DNA of 64,000 nucleotides. It comes from Plastoroseomonas arctica. GTDB taxonomy: Bacteria > Pseudomonadota > Alphaproteobacteria > Acetobacterales > Acetobacteraceae. This document shows positions 25,996 to 34,283 of this stretch, one piece after another (position 1 is the first letter of the stretch; every line of letters starts with the position of its first letter). The notes below the pieces were generated by a model. The model ran no database searches. It saw only the letters and a list, made by a program, of their open reading frames with translations, and was not told where the DNA came from. A program made the position numbers and the translations under genes. Where the stretch lies: positions 62,001 through 126,000 of the forward strand of contig NZ_JAAEDH010000007.1 in the NCBI RefSeq assembly GCF_018128965.1, written 5' to 3'.

Positions 25996-26517
25996 TCAAT
26001 TCCCTCCAACCGGCCGAGGTGCGACCACCCGAAGCGTCGGCGCCGGATAACGGTAATCCGTCACGCGCCGGCCCGCTTGCGGAATCTCCACCCAGGCGGC
26101 GGTCGCGCCCCCCGCGCAATGCTGCGTCACCGGCCAGTGCAGCGTCTCCCCCGCGCGGTTCGGCACCTGGAACATCACCACGAACTCCCCGTAATACTCG
26201 TCCGGCAGCGATCCACCCTCCCAGGTGATCCCGGTGATCCTCTCGCGGATCAGCCCGCCATGGCCATTGTCCACCGGCGGATCGAGCGGGGCGCGCGCGA
26301 TGGAGATCCGCCAGCCCGCGACCGGCATTGGCCGCGCCATGACGATCCCCTCGGGGAACTGCACCACCAGGCGCTCGGTGGCCGCCGCCCCACACCCATG
26401 CGGCACCCGGAAGGCGGCGCGGAGATAGCTCCCCGCCACCGCCTGCGGGGGATCGAGCGTGACATGCGCGGCGGCGGGCGCGCTGAATAGAGTAGCCGCG
26501 AGGAACAGGCGCTTCAT
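25996..26517 (-). CDS. YcnI-like (DUF1775) copper-associated protein
   Basis: Protein of 173 aa. Signal peptidase cleavage after SAPAAA would leave His18 as the mature N-terminus (HVTLDPPQAVAGSY), as in YcnI proteins that bind copper through an N-terminal histidine brace. RVPHGC, GLIRERITGITWEGGSLPDEYYGEF and a later Trp/Glu-rich segment fit the family. It usually acts in periplasmic or surface copper acquisition. It lies 12 bp after a TonB-receptor gene and is followed within 1 nt by a small secreted protein. No C-terminal membrane anchor is seen. Confidence 0.85.
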   Translation of the reverse strand: MKRLFLAATLFSAPAAAHVTLDPPQAVAGSYLRAAFRVPHGCGAAATERLVVQFPEGIVMARPMPVAGWRISIARAPLDPPVDNGHGGLIRERITGITWEGGSLPDEYYGEFVVMFQVPNRAGETLHWPVTQHCAGGATAAWVEIPQAGRRVTDYRYPAPTLRVVAPRPVGGN

Positions 26518-26529
26518 GGCAAGCCTCCT

Positions 26530-28581
26530 TCAGAAACGGAGCTGCAGGCCGGCATAGACCGCGCGGCCCGCACCAGGTTCGAACAGCAGGGAATTGGCCG
26601 TCGCCGTGGGCGCGACGCTGGCACTCGCGACGTATCGTTTGTCGGTCAGATTGCGCGCATCGGCGAAGACGGAGACGCGGTCGGAGAAGTTCCAACCCGC
26701 GCGCAGACCCAGCAGGGCATAGCTGCTGGTCCGCGTCGTGTTGGCACTGTCCACGAGGAAGCTTTCCGGCAGGAAGGTCACGTTTGGCGCGATCCAGCCG
26801 CCGGCGGGGTGGCTGTAGCGCCCCTCCGCGACCACAAAATGCCGCGGCGCGCCGGGCAGCTGGTTGTTGCGGAACCGCGCATCGCCGTCGAAGCGGAAAT
26901 CCGAGAAGGTGTAGGCGCCGCGCAGGGTCAGCGCGTCGCCCTCGCTGATCCCGTTCGCCAGCGCCGTCCATTCCGCGCCCAGCTCCACGCCCTGATGGAT
27001 CGTGCGGTCGAGGTTCAAGGCGAGCGACGTCGAGGGCCCCGTGCTGATCAGCTGGATCTCGTCGCGGATCCAGGCGCGGTACAGTGCCGCCTCGAACCGC
27101 ACCGGACCGATCGTGCCGCGGGTACCCACCTCCAGCGTCGTGGCCCGCTGCGCCTTCAACCGCGAGAAGCCACCCACCGGCACCAGCGGCGTCAGGTCCG
27201 ACAGGGTCGGCGGCTCGGTCGACCAGGAGAGGTTCGCGAACAGCTGCGCCGTCGGCGCGTAGTCCCAGATTACCCCGACGCGCGGGTTGACCCACTGCCA
27301 ACGGCCGCTGCCGCTGCCATTGCCATCCTGGAGGAAACGGTCGCGGCTCGCGCGATACGCCTCGCCCACCTGCGCGCCCGCGATCAGCCCGACGGTGTCG
27401 GTGATGCGCAGCGTGTTCTCGACATAGGCGTCATTGGTTCGGGCGCGGTCCTGCGAGCTCGCGGTCAGCTGCGCCGTCGGGCGGCCGTTGAGATTGACGT
27501 AACGGAGGCTGTCGGTCTCGCCGATCGCGCTGTTCACGCCCGCCCGCAGACGGTTCTCCAGCCCGAACACCCGGAAGTCGAGCGTGGCGCGCAGGAACAG
27601 GTTGAAGTCGTCATTGCGCTGGTCGATGTACTGGAAGATCGGGTGGTCCAGCTCGCGGCGGACGAAGCCGCCGCCGGCCTCGATCACCACGCCCTCCTGC
27701 ACGCGCCAGGTGGTGATGCTGCCCAGCCGCGTGCTCTCGATGTTGCGCTGGTAGTTGTTGAGCAGGTTCGCCGGCGCCGCGACCCGGGGCGTGTTCAGCG
27801 CCGAGCCGCGCGTGACCACGCCGGGGATCTGCTGGAAGATGTTGTTGTAGGTGACGTAGACGCGTGTCTCGACATCATCGGTGATGCGGTAGCCGACATT
27901 GGCGTTGATGCGGACGTTGCGCGCCGCCGAATGGTCGCGCACCCCCTCCGAGCCGAGCCCGGTGACGCTGATGTAGGCGTCGCTCGCGCCGTTTGCGTAG
28001 CCATAGGCGAGCTGGCCCCGGACGAAGCTGTTGCTGCCGGCCTCCAGGCGCACCAGCCCGCCTGGCGAGGTCCGCCCGGTCGGCGTGACCGCGTTGATCG
28101 CCCCGCCCAGGGCATTGGCACCCAGCGCGAAGGCGTTCGCGCCGCGATAGACCTCCAGGCGCTGGAGCGTCAGGGGGTCCAGCTCCTGGAAATCCCCGCT
28201 GCCATCGGCTTGGTTGAGCGGCACGCCATCCTGCAGCAGCCGCACCCCGCGCAGGTGGAAGTTGCGCGCGAGGCCGGAGCCGCGGATCGACAGCCTCGTA
28301 TCCTCGCCCCATTTCGGCGGCGCGAAGACGCCGGGGGTGAATTCCAGCGCATCTTGAAGGGAGCGCACGCCGGCGCGGTCGCGGAAGCGCTCGGCCGGCA
28401 CGATCGAGACGTTGCCGGGGTTCTGGCGGGCGATCTCCTCGGCGGCCGCATTGTCCGGCACGGTTGCCACGGGGGGCACCGCGGTGACGGTGATGGGTGG
28501 GATCGCGGTGAGCGATTGAGCAAGGGCCACGCAGGGCAGCACTAGGGCGGCGGATGCAAGCAGCCGGGCACGAAGGGTCAT
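26530..28581 (-). CDS. TonB-dependent outer-membrane receptor
   Basis: Protein of 683 aa. A signal peptide (LLASAALVLPCVALAQ) and a TonB-box-like ITVTAVPP are followed by the plug domain with RLSIRGSGLARNFHLRGVRL, DGVPLNQADGSGDFQE, RLEVYRGANAF and LGGAINAVTPTG. The rest is a 22-strand barrel ending in the terminal YAGLQLRF. The plug resembles the FecA-like group. The substrate is probably a copper or iron complex; copper is favoured by the flanking YcnI and DUF2946 genes (inference). The ATG at 28581 gives a proper signal peptide; longer reading upstream is not credible. Confidence 0.92.
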   Translation of the reverse strand: MTLRARLLASAALVLPCVALAQSLTAIPPITVTAVPPVATVPDNAAAEEIARQNPGNVSIVPAERFRDRAGVRSLQDALEFTPGVFAPPKWGEDTRLSIRGSGLARNFHLRGVRLLQDGVPLNQADGSGDFQELDPLTLQRLEVYRGANAFALGANALGGAINAVTPTGRTSPGGLVRLEAGSNSFVRGQLAYGYANGASDAYISVTGLGSEGVRDHSAARNVRINANVGYRITDDVETRVYVTYNNIFQQIPGVVTRGSALNTPRVAAPANLLNNYQRNIESTRLGSITTWRVQEGVVIEAGGGFVRRELDHPIFQYIDQRNDDFNLFLRATLDFRVFGLENRLRAGVNSAIGETDSLRYVNLNGRPTAQLTASSQDRARTNDAYVENTLRITDTVGLIAGAQVGEAYRASRDRFLQDGNGSGSGRWQWVNPRVGVIWDYAPTAQLFANLSWSTEPPTLSDLTPLVPVGGFSRLKAQRATTLEVGTRGTIGPVRFEAALYRAWIRDEIQLISTGPSTSLALNLDRTIHQGVELGAEWTALANGISEGDALTLRGAYTFSDFRFDGDARFRNNQLPGAPRHFVVAEGRYSHPAGGWIAPNVTFLPESFLVDSANTTRTSSYALLGLRAGWNFSDRVSVFADARNLTDKRYVASASVAPTATANSLLFEPGAGRAVYAGLQLRF

Positions 28582-28651
28582 GGGAGGCAGGCTTTCCTGA
28601 AGGTCTAGCGTCACGGCGGGGGTGTTCGGCCCCGCGCGCGCGCACGGGACG

Positions 28652-29032
28652 TCAGGCCAGGAAGGGTGGTGCCTGGGCGCCGAGCGGCGGGCCGCGAATG
28701 GCCGGTGCCGGGTGCGCGGCAATCCGCGCGGGGATGGCGAGCGCAACCCGCACCCAGTGCGGCGTCACCGGCTCGGGGCCGACCGCGAAGCTCGCATCGG
28801 GGATCGCGTGACAGGCAAAGCAGAAGCCGCCCGGCATCGGCGCCGCATCCTGCACCGGGTCGCCATTCTCATTGAGGCGGATGGTCTGCAGACCCTCCGG
28901 CCCGCAGATCTCGACGCTGTGGCCGCCGCCGGCCCGCGCCGCGGCATGCGCGAGGCACAGCGCGGGTGCGACCACCGCCTGCATCAGCAGGAGCAGCGCG
29001 ATCAGGGGCAGCAGGGCGGGGCGCCGGAGCAT
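28652..29032 (-). CDS. DUF2946-like secreted protein
   Basis: Protein of 126 aa. A signal/anchor helix (LLPLIALLLLMQAVVAPAL) is followed by Cys26, His29, His38, EICGPEG (Cys43) and a CFACH motif (Cys71, Cys74, His75), then a Pro/Ala-rich tail. The length and the His/Cys layout match DUF2946, often found beside copper-related TonB receptors. The family call is moderate. AGGGG lies 7 nt before the ATG at 29032. It is 10 bp after the PfkB kinase stop and 70 bp before the TonB receptor. Confidence 0.65.
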   Translation of the reverse strand: MLRRPALLPLIALLLLMQAVVAPALCLAHAAARAGGGHSVEICGPEGLQTIRLNENGDPVQDAAPMPGGFCFACHAIPDASFAVGPEPVTPHWVRVALAIPARIAAHPAPAIRGPPLGAQAPPFLA

Positions 29033-29042
29033 CTCAAAACCC

Positions 29043-29933
29043 CTATGCCGGAACGACCGCGCCCGGGCAACCCGCCATCGCCGCGATCGCCGCGCGCCCG
29101 TGCAGCGACGGCACCGCGCCATCGCGCGTGCAGGCGAGCGCGCCAGCTGCCAGTGCGAAGGGCATGGCGGCGTCGATCGTCGCCCCCATGGCCAGCCACG
29201 CCGCGAGGCAGCCGGTGAAGGCATCCCCCGCCCCAGTCGTATCCCGCACCGCCACCGCGAAGGCCGGCCAGGCGCGCACCGCACCGTCACGCGCGATACG
29301 CGTCGCACCCGCCGCGCCCTGGGTCACGATGACACCGAGCGCATGCCCCGCAGCCAGCGCGGCCAGGTCACCGCCAAGCGCCGCCGCCTCGCCCTCATTC
29401 ACCACCAGCAGGTCGGTTGCCGCCAGCAGCGCCGCCGGCACGACCCCGGCGGGCGCCGCGTTCAGCATCGTCAGCGCCCCCAAAGCGCGCGCCGCATGGA
29501 ACCCCGCGAGAATGGCCGCATCCGGCACCTCGCGCTGCGCCAGCACCACGCGCGGCGCCACATCCCGCACCGCGCCCGCCACATAGGCGCTGGCGAGGGC
29601 GCCATTGGCCCCCGCCACCACGGCGATGCAGTTCTCGCCGGCGGCATCGACGAAGATCACCGCCTGCCCGGTCGCTGCCGTGCAATCCTGGACGTACGCG
29701 TCGATCCCCTCCGCCGCCCACAGCGCGCGTGCCGACTGCCCGGCCCCGTCGGCGCCGAGTGCGCCCACCATGGTCACCCGCACCCCGCAGCGCGCCGCCT
29801 GCACCGCCTGATTGCTGCCCTTGCCGCCATCGAATTGCGCGACGCCAGCCGCCGCCACGGTCTCCCCCGCCGCAGGCAGCTGCGCCATCGTCAGCACCAG
29901 GTCTCGGTTGTAGGACCCGATCACCAACAGCAT
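29043..29933 (-). CDS. PfkB-family sugar kinase (ribokinase-like)
   Basis: Protein of 296 aa. Ribokinase features: N-terminal IGSYNRDLVLTMAQLPAAGET, the FDGGKGSNQAVQAAR substrate loop, NEGEAAAL, and the C-terminal signature DTTGAGDAFTGCLAAW with the catalytic Asp. It would phosphorylate ribose or a related sugar or nucleoside with ATP in the cytoplasm. A strong GGGGAGG fixes the start at 29933, with 8 codons of in-frame sequence before it rejected. It is upstream of, and may be cotranscribed with, the copper-type cluster. Confidence 0.9.
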   Translation of the reverse strand: MLLVIGSYNRDLVLTMAQLPAAGETVAAAGVAQFDGGKGSNQAVQAARCGVRVTMVGALGADGAGQSARALWAAEGIDAYVQDCTAATGQAVIFVDAAGENCIAVVAGANGALASAYVAGAVRDVAPRVVLAQREVPDAAILAGFHAARALGALTMLNAAPAGVVPAALLAATDLLVVNEGEAAALGGDLAALAAGHALGVIVTQGAAGATRIARDGAVRAWPAFAVAVRDTTGAGDAFTGCLAAWLAMGATIDAAMPFALAAGALACTRDGAVPSLHGRAAIAAMAGCPGAVVPA

Positions 29934-30008
29934 CGTCACCTCCCCGGGTTGCGTCATTGGCCCAACACCCTAACCTCTATCGCAACGCAGCGAAGAGCCG
30001 AGATCCCC

Positions 30009-32330
30009 ATGCCCGACACCAACCTGGCCGACCCCACCCTGCTGAAATTCGGCATCGGCCAGCCGGTGAAGCGCCAGGAGGACCCCCACCTCCTGCGCGG
30101 CGAGGGCCGATACACCGATGACATGGCGGTCTCCGGCCAGGCCTGGTGCGTCATGGTTCGCAGCCCCTACGCGCATGGCGTCATCAACGGGATCAATGCC
30201 GAGGTCGCGCGCGCCATTCCCGGCGTGCTGCTGGTGCTGACCGGCAAGGACCTGGTCGAGGCCGGCTACGGGCCGATGCGCTGCGTCCTGCCGTTGAAGA
30301 ACGCCGACGGCACGCCGCTGATCAACATCGAGCGCCCCTCGCTTGCCACGGACAAGGTGCGCTTCGTCGGCGACCCGGTGGCTTTCGTCGTCGCCGAGAC
30401 CAAGCTCGCCGCCCGCGACGCCGCCGAGGCGGTGGAGCTCGACATCGACAGCCTTGATGCCGTGACCCTGGCCTCCGCCGCGGCCGCGCCGGATGCGCCG
30501 CTACTCTACGACCACATCCCCGGCAACCAGGTGCTCGACTTCCACTACGGCGACAAGGACAAGACCGCCGCCGCCTTTGCCGCCGCGGCGCATGTGACCA
30601 AGCTGTCCATCCGCAACAACCGCCTGGTCGTCTGCGCGATGGAGCCGCGCAGCGCCATCGGCGAGTACGAGGCCGAGACCGGCCGCTTCACCCTCCATGT
30701 CGGCAGCCAGGGCGTCTTCGGCCTGCGCGCCCAGATGGCGAACGACATCCTCAAGGTGCCCACCGACAAGCTGCGCATCCTCACCGGCAATGTCGGCGGC
30801 AGTTTTGGGATGAAGGCATCCGCCTACCCCGAATACCTGTGTTGCCTGCACGCCGCAAAACTCCTGGGACGCGCGGTGAAATGGACCGACGACCGCTCCG
30901 GCGCCTTCATGTCCGACCAGCACGGCCGCGACCATGAGGTGATCGCCGAACTCGCCCTCGACGCCGAGGGCAAATTCCTCGCCGTGCGTCTGACCAGCTT
31001 CGCCAACATGGGCGGGTACCTGGCGACCGTCGCCCCCCTGATGGGCACCGGCAATTTCGTGAAGAACGTGCAGTCGAACTACGCCACGCCTCTGATCGAG
31101 GTCGCGACGCGCTGCATGGTGACCAACACCACGCCCGTCTCCGCCTATCGCGGCGCCGGCCGCCCCGAGGGCAACTACTTCATGGAGCGGCTGATCGAGA
31201 CAGCCGCGCGCGAGACCGGTCGCGACGCCGTTGCCCTGCGCAAGCTGAATTACATCCGGCCCGACCAATTCCCCTACGCGACCGCCTCGGGCTCCACCTA
31301 CGACGGCGGCGATTTCTCCGCCTTGCTCGACGAAGCGCTGAAGGCCGCCGATTGGGACGGCTACCCGGCTCGCCTCGACGCCAGCAAGGCGGCTGGCAAA
31401 CTCCGCGGGCGCGGCATCGGCAACTTCCTCGAATGCACCGCGCCCCCGATGAAGGAACAGGGCGAGCTGCGCTTCGAGAAGGACGGCACCGTCACCATCA
31501 TCACCGGCACGCTCGACTACGGCCAGGGCCACTGGAGCGCCTTCGCCCAGGTGCTGCATTCCAAACTCGGCGTGCCCTTCGACGCCATCCGCCTGCAGCA
31601 GGGCGATTCCGACCTGCTCATCGCTGGCGGCGGCACCGGCGGCTCCAAGTCGCTGATGGCATCCGGCGCCGCGATCGCGGAAGCCTCCGCCCTCGTCATC
31701 GAAAAAGGCCGCGCGGCGAGTGCGGACATCCTCGAAGCCGCGCCCGTCGACATCGAATTCAACGCCGGGCGCTTCACCATCGCCGGCACCGACCGCGGCA
31801 TCGACATCATGGACCTCGCCGGCAAGCTGCGCGACGCGGAGGGCATCTCCGCGCTCAACGTCCGCCACGTCTTCGACCAGGCGCCCATGGCCTTCCCGAA
31901 TGGCTGCCACATCTGCGAAGTCGAGATCGAACCCGAAACCGGCATCGTCACCTTCGACCGCTACATCGCGGTCAACGACTTCGGCGTCATCGTGAACCCC
32001 ATGCTGGTCGCCGGGCAGGCCCATGGCGGCATCGCCCAGGGCATCGGCCAGGCACTGCACGAGCGCGTCGCCTATTCCGACGACGGGCAGCTGATGACCG
32101 GCACCTACATGGATTACGGGCTGCCGCGAGCGGACAACCTGCCGAGCTTCGGCTTCGTCAGCCATCCGGTGCCGGCCAAGACCAACCCGCTCGGCGCCAA
32201 GGGGTGCGGCGAGGCGGGGTGCGCGGGGTCGCTGCCGGCGGTGATGAACGCGATCTCCGATGCGCTGGGCGGCCGGCATATCGATATGCCGGCGACGCCG
32301 GAGCGGATCTGGGAAGTGCTGAGCAAGTAA
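30009..32330 (+). CDS. xanthine dehydrogenase family, molybdopterin-binding subunit (CoxL-like, orphan)
   Basis: Protein of 773 aa. It shows FGIGQPVKRQEDPHLLRGEG at the N-terminus, [23 protein letters not shown] and the C-terminal KGCGEAGCAG with the expected catalytic Glu. AYRGAGR instead of AYxCSFR argues against CO oxidation. It has no adjacent [2Fe-2S] or FAD subunit and is followed, after repeat C, by a Bug receptor. The ATG at 30009 gives the normal family start; an open frame back to 28872 is antisense to the kinase gene and is an artefact. Confidence 0.92.
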   Translation: MPDTNLADPTLLKFGIGQPVKRQEDPHLLRGEGRYTDDMAVSGQAWCVMVRSPYAHGVINGINAEVARAIPGVLLVLTGKDLVEAGYGPMRCVLPLKNADGTPLINIERPSLATDKVRFVGDPVAFVVAETKLAARDAAEAVELDIDSLDAVTLASAAAAPDAPLLYDHIPGNQVLDFHYGDKDKTAAAFAAAAHVTKLSIRNNRLVVCAMEPRSAIGEYEAETGRFTLHVGSQGVFGLRAQMANDILKVPTDKLRILTGNVGGSFGMKASAYPEYLCCLHAAKLLGRAVKWTDDRSGAFMSDQHGRDHEVIAELALDAEGKFLAVRLTSFANMGGYLATVAPLMGTGNFVKNVQSNYATPLIEVATRCMVTNTTPVSAYRGAGRPEGNYFMERLIETAARETGRDAVALRKLNYIRPDQFPYATASGSTYDGGDFSALLDEALKAADWDGYPARLDASKAAGKLRGRGIGNFLECTAPPMKEQGELRFEKDGTVTIITGTLDYGQGHWSAFAQVLHSKLGVPFDAIRLQQGDSDLLIAGGGTGGSKSLMASGAAIAEASALVIEKGRAASADILEAAPVDIEFNAGRFTIAGTDRGIDIMDLAGKLRDAEGISALNVRHVFDQAPMAFPNGCHICEVEIEPETGIVTFDRYIAVNDFGVIVNPMLVAGQAHGGIAQGIGQALHERVAYSDDGQLMTGTYMDYGLPRADNLPSFGFVSHPVPAKTNPLGAKGCGEAGCAGSLPAVMNAISDALGGRHIDMPATPERIWEVLSK

Positions 32331-32334
32331 AAGG

Positions 32335-32384
32335 CCGGAGAAAAGAATTTCCCCGGACCCCAATCTTTTATTTTTGGCTACTGG
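32335..32384 (+). repeat. GGGGAAA-hairpin intergenic repeat, copy C
   Basis: It starts 5 nt after the CoxL stop. A 9-bp stem with one mismatch (CCGGAGAAA / TTTCCCCGG around AGAA, 32335-32356) is followed by ACCCC, ATCTTTTATTTTTG and CTACTGG. The tail points to the downstream Bug gene. Confidence 0.85.
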
Positions 32385-32448
32385 AGCTGGCGGCGTAGGC
32401 GGCGCTAATAAACTCACGCAAACTCCTGGGAAAATCGGGAGGAAGCAA

Positions 32449-33420
32449 ATGATTCAACGCCGCACACTCGGGCTCGCCATGCCCGCGCTCCTGGGCACGG
32501 GCGCGAGCGCGCAAACACCGTGGCCCAACCGGCCTCTGCGCATGGTTATTCCCTGGCCGCCGGGGCAGGCGACGGACCTCATCGGGCGCCTCGTCGCCTC
32601 CTTCCTCTCCGAACGGCTCGGGCAGCCCGTGGTGCCCGACAACCGACCGGGTGCCACGGGGATGATCGGCACCGACCTCGTCGCCAAGGCGCCGCCCGAT
32701 GGCTACACGCTCCTCTCCGCCTCGGGCGGGCCGATCACCTTCGCGCCGCTGGTACAGCGCACCCCCTACGATCCGGAGCGCGACCTCTCACCCATCATCA
32801 CCTTCGGGGTCTCGCCCTACCTCCTCGTCGTGCGCAGGGATTTCCCGGCAACCAATGGCCGCGAATTCCTCGCGCGCCTGCGGGCGGAGCCGGGCAAGTA
32901 CACCTTCTGCTCCTCCGGCACGGGCGGCACCCAGCACCTGGTTTGCGCGGTGTTCAACGCGATGGCCGGGGTGGAGGTGCTGCACGTGCCCTACCAGGGC
33001 AGCGGCGCGGCGATGGCCTCGCTGCTCAACGGCACGGTCGATTTTGGCATGGAGACGCCGGCGGGCGCGGGCGCACTTGTGCAACAGGGCTCCATCCGCG
33101 CGCTCGGGCAGAGCCTGCCGCGTCTGACCGCGCTGCTGCCGGGCGTGCCGACCGTGGCGGAGGCGACCGGTGTCGCCGGCTATGGGATCGGTGGCTGGAA
33201 CGGCCTGATGGGGCCGCCGAACCTGCCGCCCGCCATCACCCAGCGCCTGATCACCGAGATGGAGGTTGGCCTGGCCACCCAGCAGATGCGCGACCGCCTG
33301 GCACCCATCGGCATCGAGGTGGAACCGCGCCGCCCGGAGGCCTTCTCCGCCCTGCTGCGCGAGCAGCGGATCCTGCTCGAACCGCTGGTGCGCCAGCTCG
33401 GCATCCGCGCCGACGGTTGA
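32449..33420 (+). CDS. tripartite tricarboxylate (Bug/TctC) periplasmic receptor
   Basis: Protein of 323 aa. A signal peptide (RRTLGLAMPALLGTGASAQ) is followed by WPNRPLRMVIPWPPGQATDL, VVPDNRPGATGMIG, PPDGYTLL and HVPYQGSGAAMASLLNG, all Bug signatures. GGGAGG precedes the ATG at 32449. It forms a two-gene unit with the orphan CoxL-like hydroxylase, so its ligand may be that enzyme's substrate (inference). It ends before a strong stem-loop shared with the convergent coxM. Confidence 0.92.
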   Translation: MIQRRTLGLAMPALLGTGASAQTPWPNRPLRMVIPWPPGQATDLIGRLVASFLSERLGQPVVPDNRPGATGMIGTDLVAKAPPDGYTLLSASGGPITFAPLVQRTPYDPERDLSPIITFGVSPYLLVVRRDFPATNGREFLARLRAEPGKYTFCSSGTGGTQHLVCAVFNAMAGVEVLHVPYQGSGAAMASLLNGTVDFGMETPAGAGALVQQGSIRALGQSLPRLTALLPGVPTVAEATGVAGYGIGGWNGLMGPPNLPPAITQRLITEMEVGLATQQMRDRLAPIGIEVEPRRPEAFSALLREQRILLEPLVRQLGIRADG

Positions 33421-33424
33421 AACG

Positions 33425-33458
33425 CGGAGGGCCAGAGGCGTGTGCCCCTGGCCCTCCG
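33425..33458. terminator. bidirectional stem-loop between convergent Bug and coxM genes
   Basis: CGGAGGGCCAG (33425-33435) and CTGGCCCTCCG (33448-33458) are perfect 11-bp arms around a 12-nt loop. It lies 4 nt after the Bug stop and 19 nt after the coxM stop on the other strand. No T-tract follows, so termination is inferred from position and stability. Confidence 0.6.
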
Positions 33459-33477
33459 GATCACGCTCGTGGCGTCA

Positions 33478-34272
33478 TCAACCCGCGTTGATGACCGCCC
33501 GCTTCGCCATCACTGTCACGAGGTGCGCGCGATACTCGGCGCTGCCATGGATGTCGGCGTTCAGCCCATCCGCATCCTGCTTGATCGCCGCCACCGCATC
33601 GGCCGACCAGTTGGACGACAACGCTGCTTCCATCGCCGCCTGGCGGAACACGCAGGGGCCGGCGCCGTTGATCGCGACGCGCACGCCCATCGGCCCCTTC
33701 GAGACGAGCGCGCCCGCCATGACGTAGCGCGAGGCCGGGTTGCGCATCTTCGCGTAGCCGGCCTTCTCCGGGATGGGGAAGGAGACGCCGGTCAACAGCT
33801 CGCCCTCCTCGAGTGCGGTGGTGAACATGCCGAGGAAAAACTCATCCGCCGCGATCCGCCGCTTCGAGGTGATGATGGTCGCCCCGAGCCCCAGCACCGC
33901 CGCGGGGTAATCCGCCGCCGGGTCGTTGTTCGCAACCGAGCCGCCAATCGTGCCGCGATTGCGCACCTGCGTGTCCCCGATCACCGTCGCCATGTAGGCG
34001 AGCACCGGGATCGCCGCCTTCACCTCGGCGGAGGTCGCCACATCCGCGTGGCGCGTCATGCCGCCGATAACGATCGCGTCGCCCTCGCGCTTGATGCCCT
34101 TGAGCTCCGCGATGCCGGAGAGGTCGATCAGCGCCGAGGGCTTGTTCAGCCGGTGCTTCAGCGCCGGCAGCAGCGTGTGCCCGCCCGAGATCGGCTTCGC
34201 ATCCGGGTCGGCGGCCAGGAGTGCGACCGCATCCGCGACCGAGGTCGGCTTGTGATAGGTGAAATCATACAT
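33478..34272 (-). CDS. coxM: FAD-binding subunit of a molybdenum hydroxylase (CoxM-like)
   Basis: Protein of 264 aa, standard for CoxM. The N-terminal FAD domain (FTYHKPTSVADAVALLA) has the two flavin motifs ISGGHTLLPALKHRL and GTIGGSVANNDPAADYP, the latter close to the CoxM TIGG motif. It passes electrons from the iron-sulfur subunit to an acceptor. GGAGA lies 7 nt before the ATG at 34272. It is the last gene of the coxS-coxL-coxM group. The symbol denotes the family position only; CO is not the likely substrate. Confidence 0.92.
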   Translation of the reverse strand: MYDFTYHKPTSVADAVALLAADPDAKPISGGHTLLPALKHRLNKPSALIDLSGIAELKGIKREGDAIVIGGMTRHADVATSAEVKAAIPVLAYMATVIGDTQVRNRGTIGGSVANNDPAADYPAAVLGLGATIITSKRRIAADEFFLGMFTTALEEGELLTGVSFPIPEKAGYAKMRNPASRYVMAGALVSKGPMGVRVAINGAGPCVFRQAAMEAALSSNWSADAVAAIKQDADGLNADIHGSAEYRAHLVTVMAKRAVINAG

Positions 34273-34283
34273 CGCGGTATCTC

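Noticed and set aside
26809-28545. 578-aa plus-strand open frame inside the TonB receptor gene
   Set aside because: Antisense shadow; composition dominated by Arg, Ala, Asp and Gln without motifs.
28872-30008. N-terminal extension that would make the CoxL-like protein 1152 aa
   Set aside because: It is antisense to the PfkB kinase and DUF2946 genes, and the CoxL family starts at the ATG at 30009.
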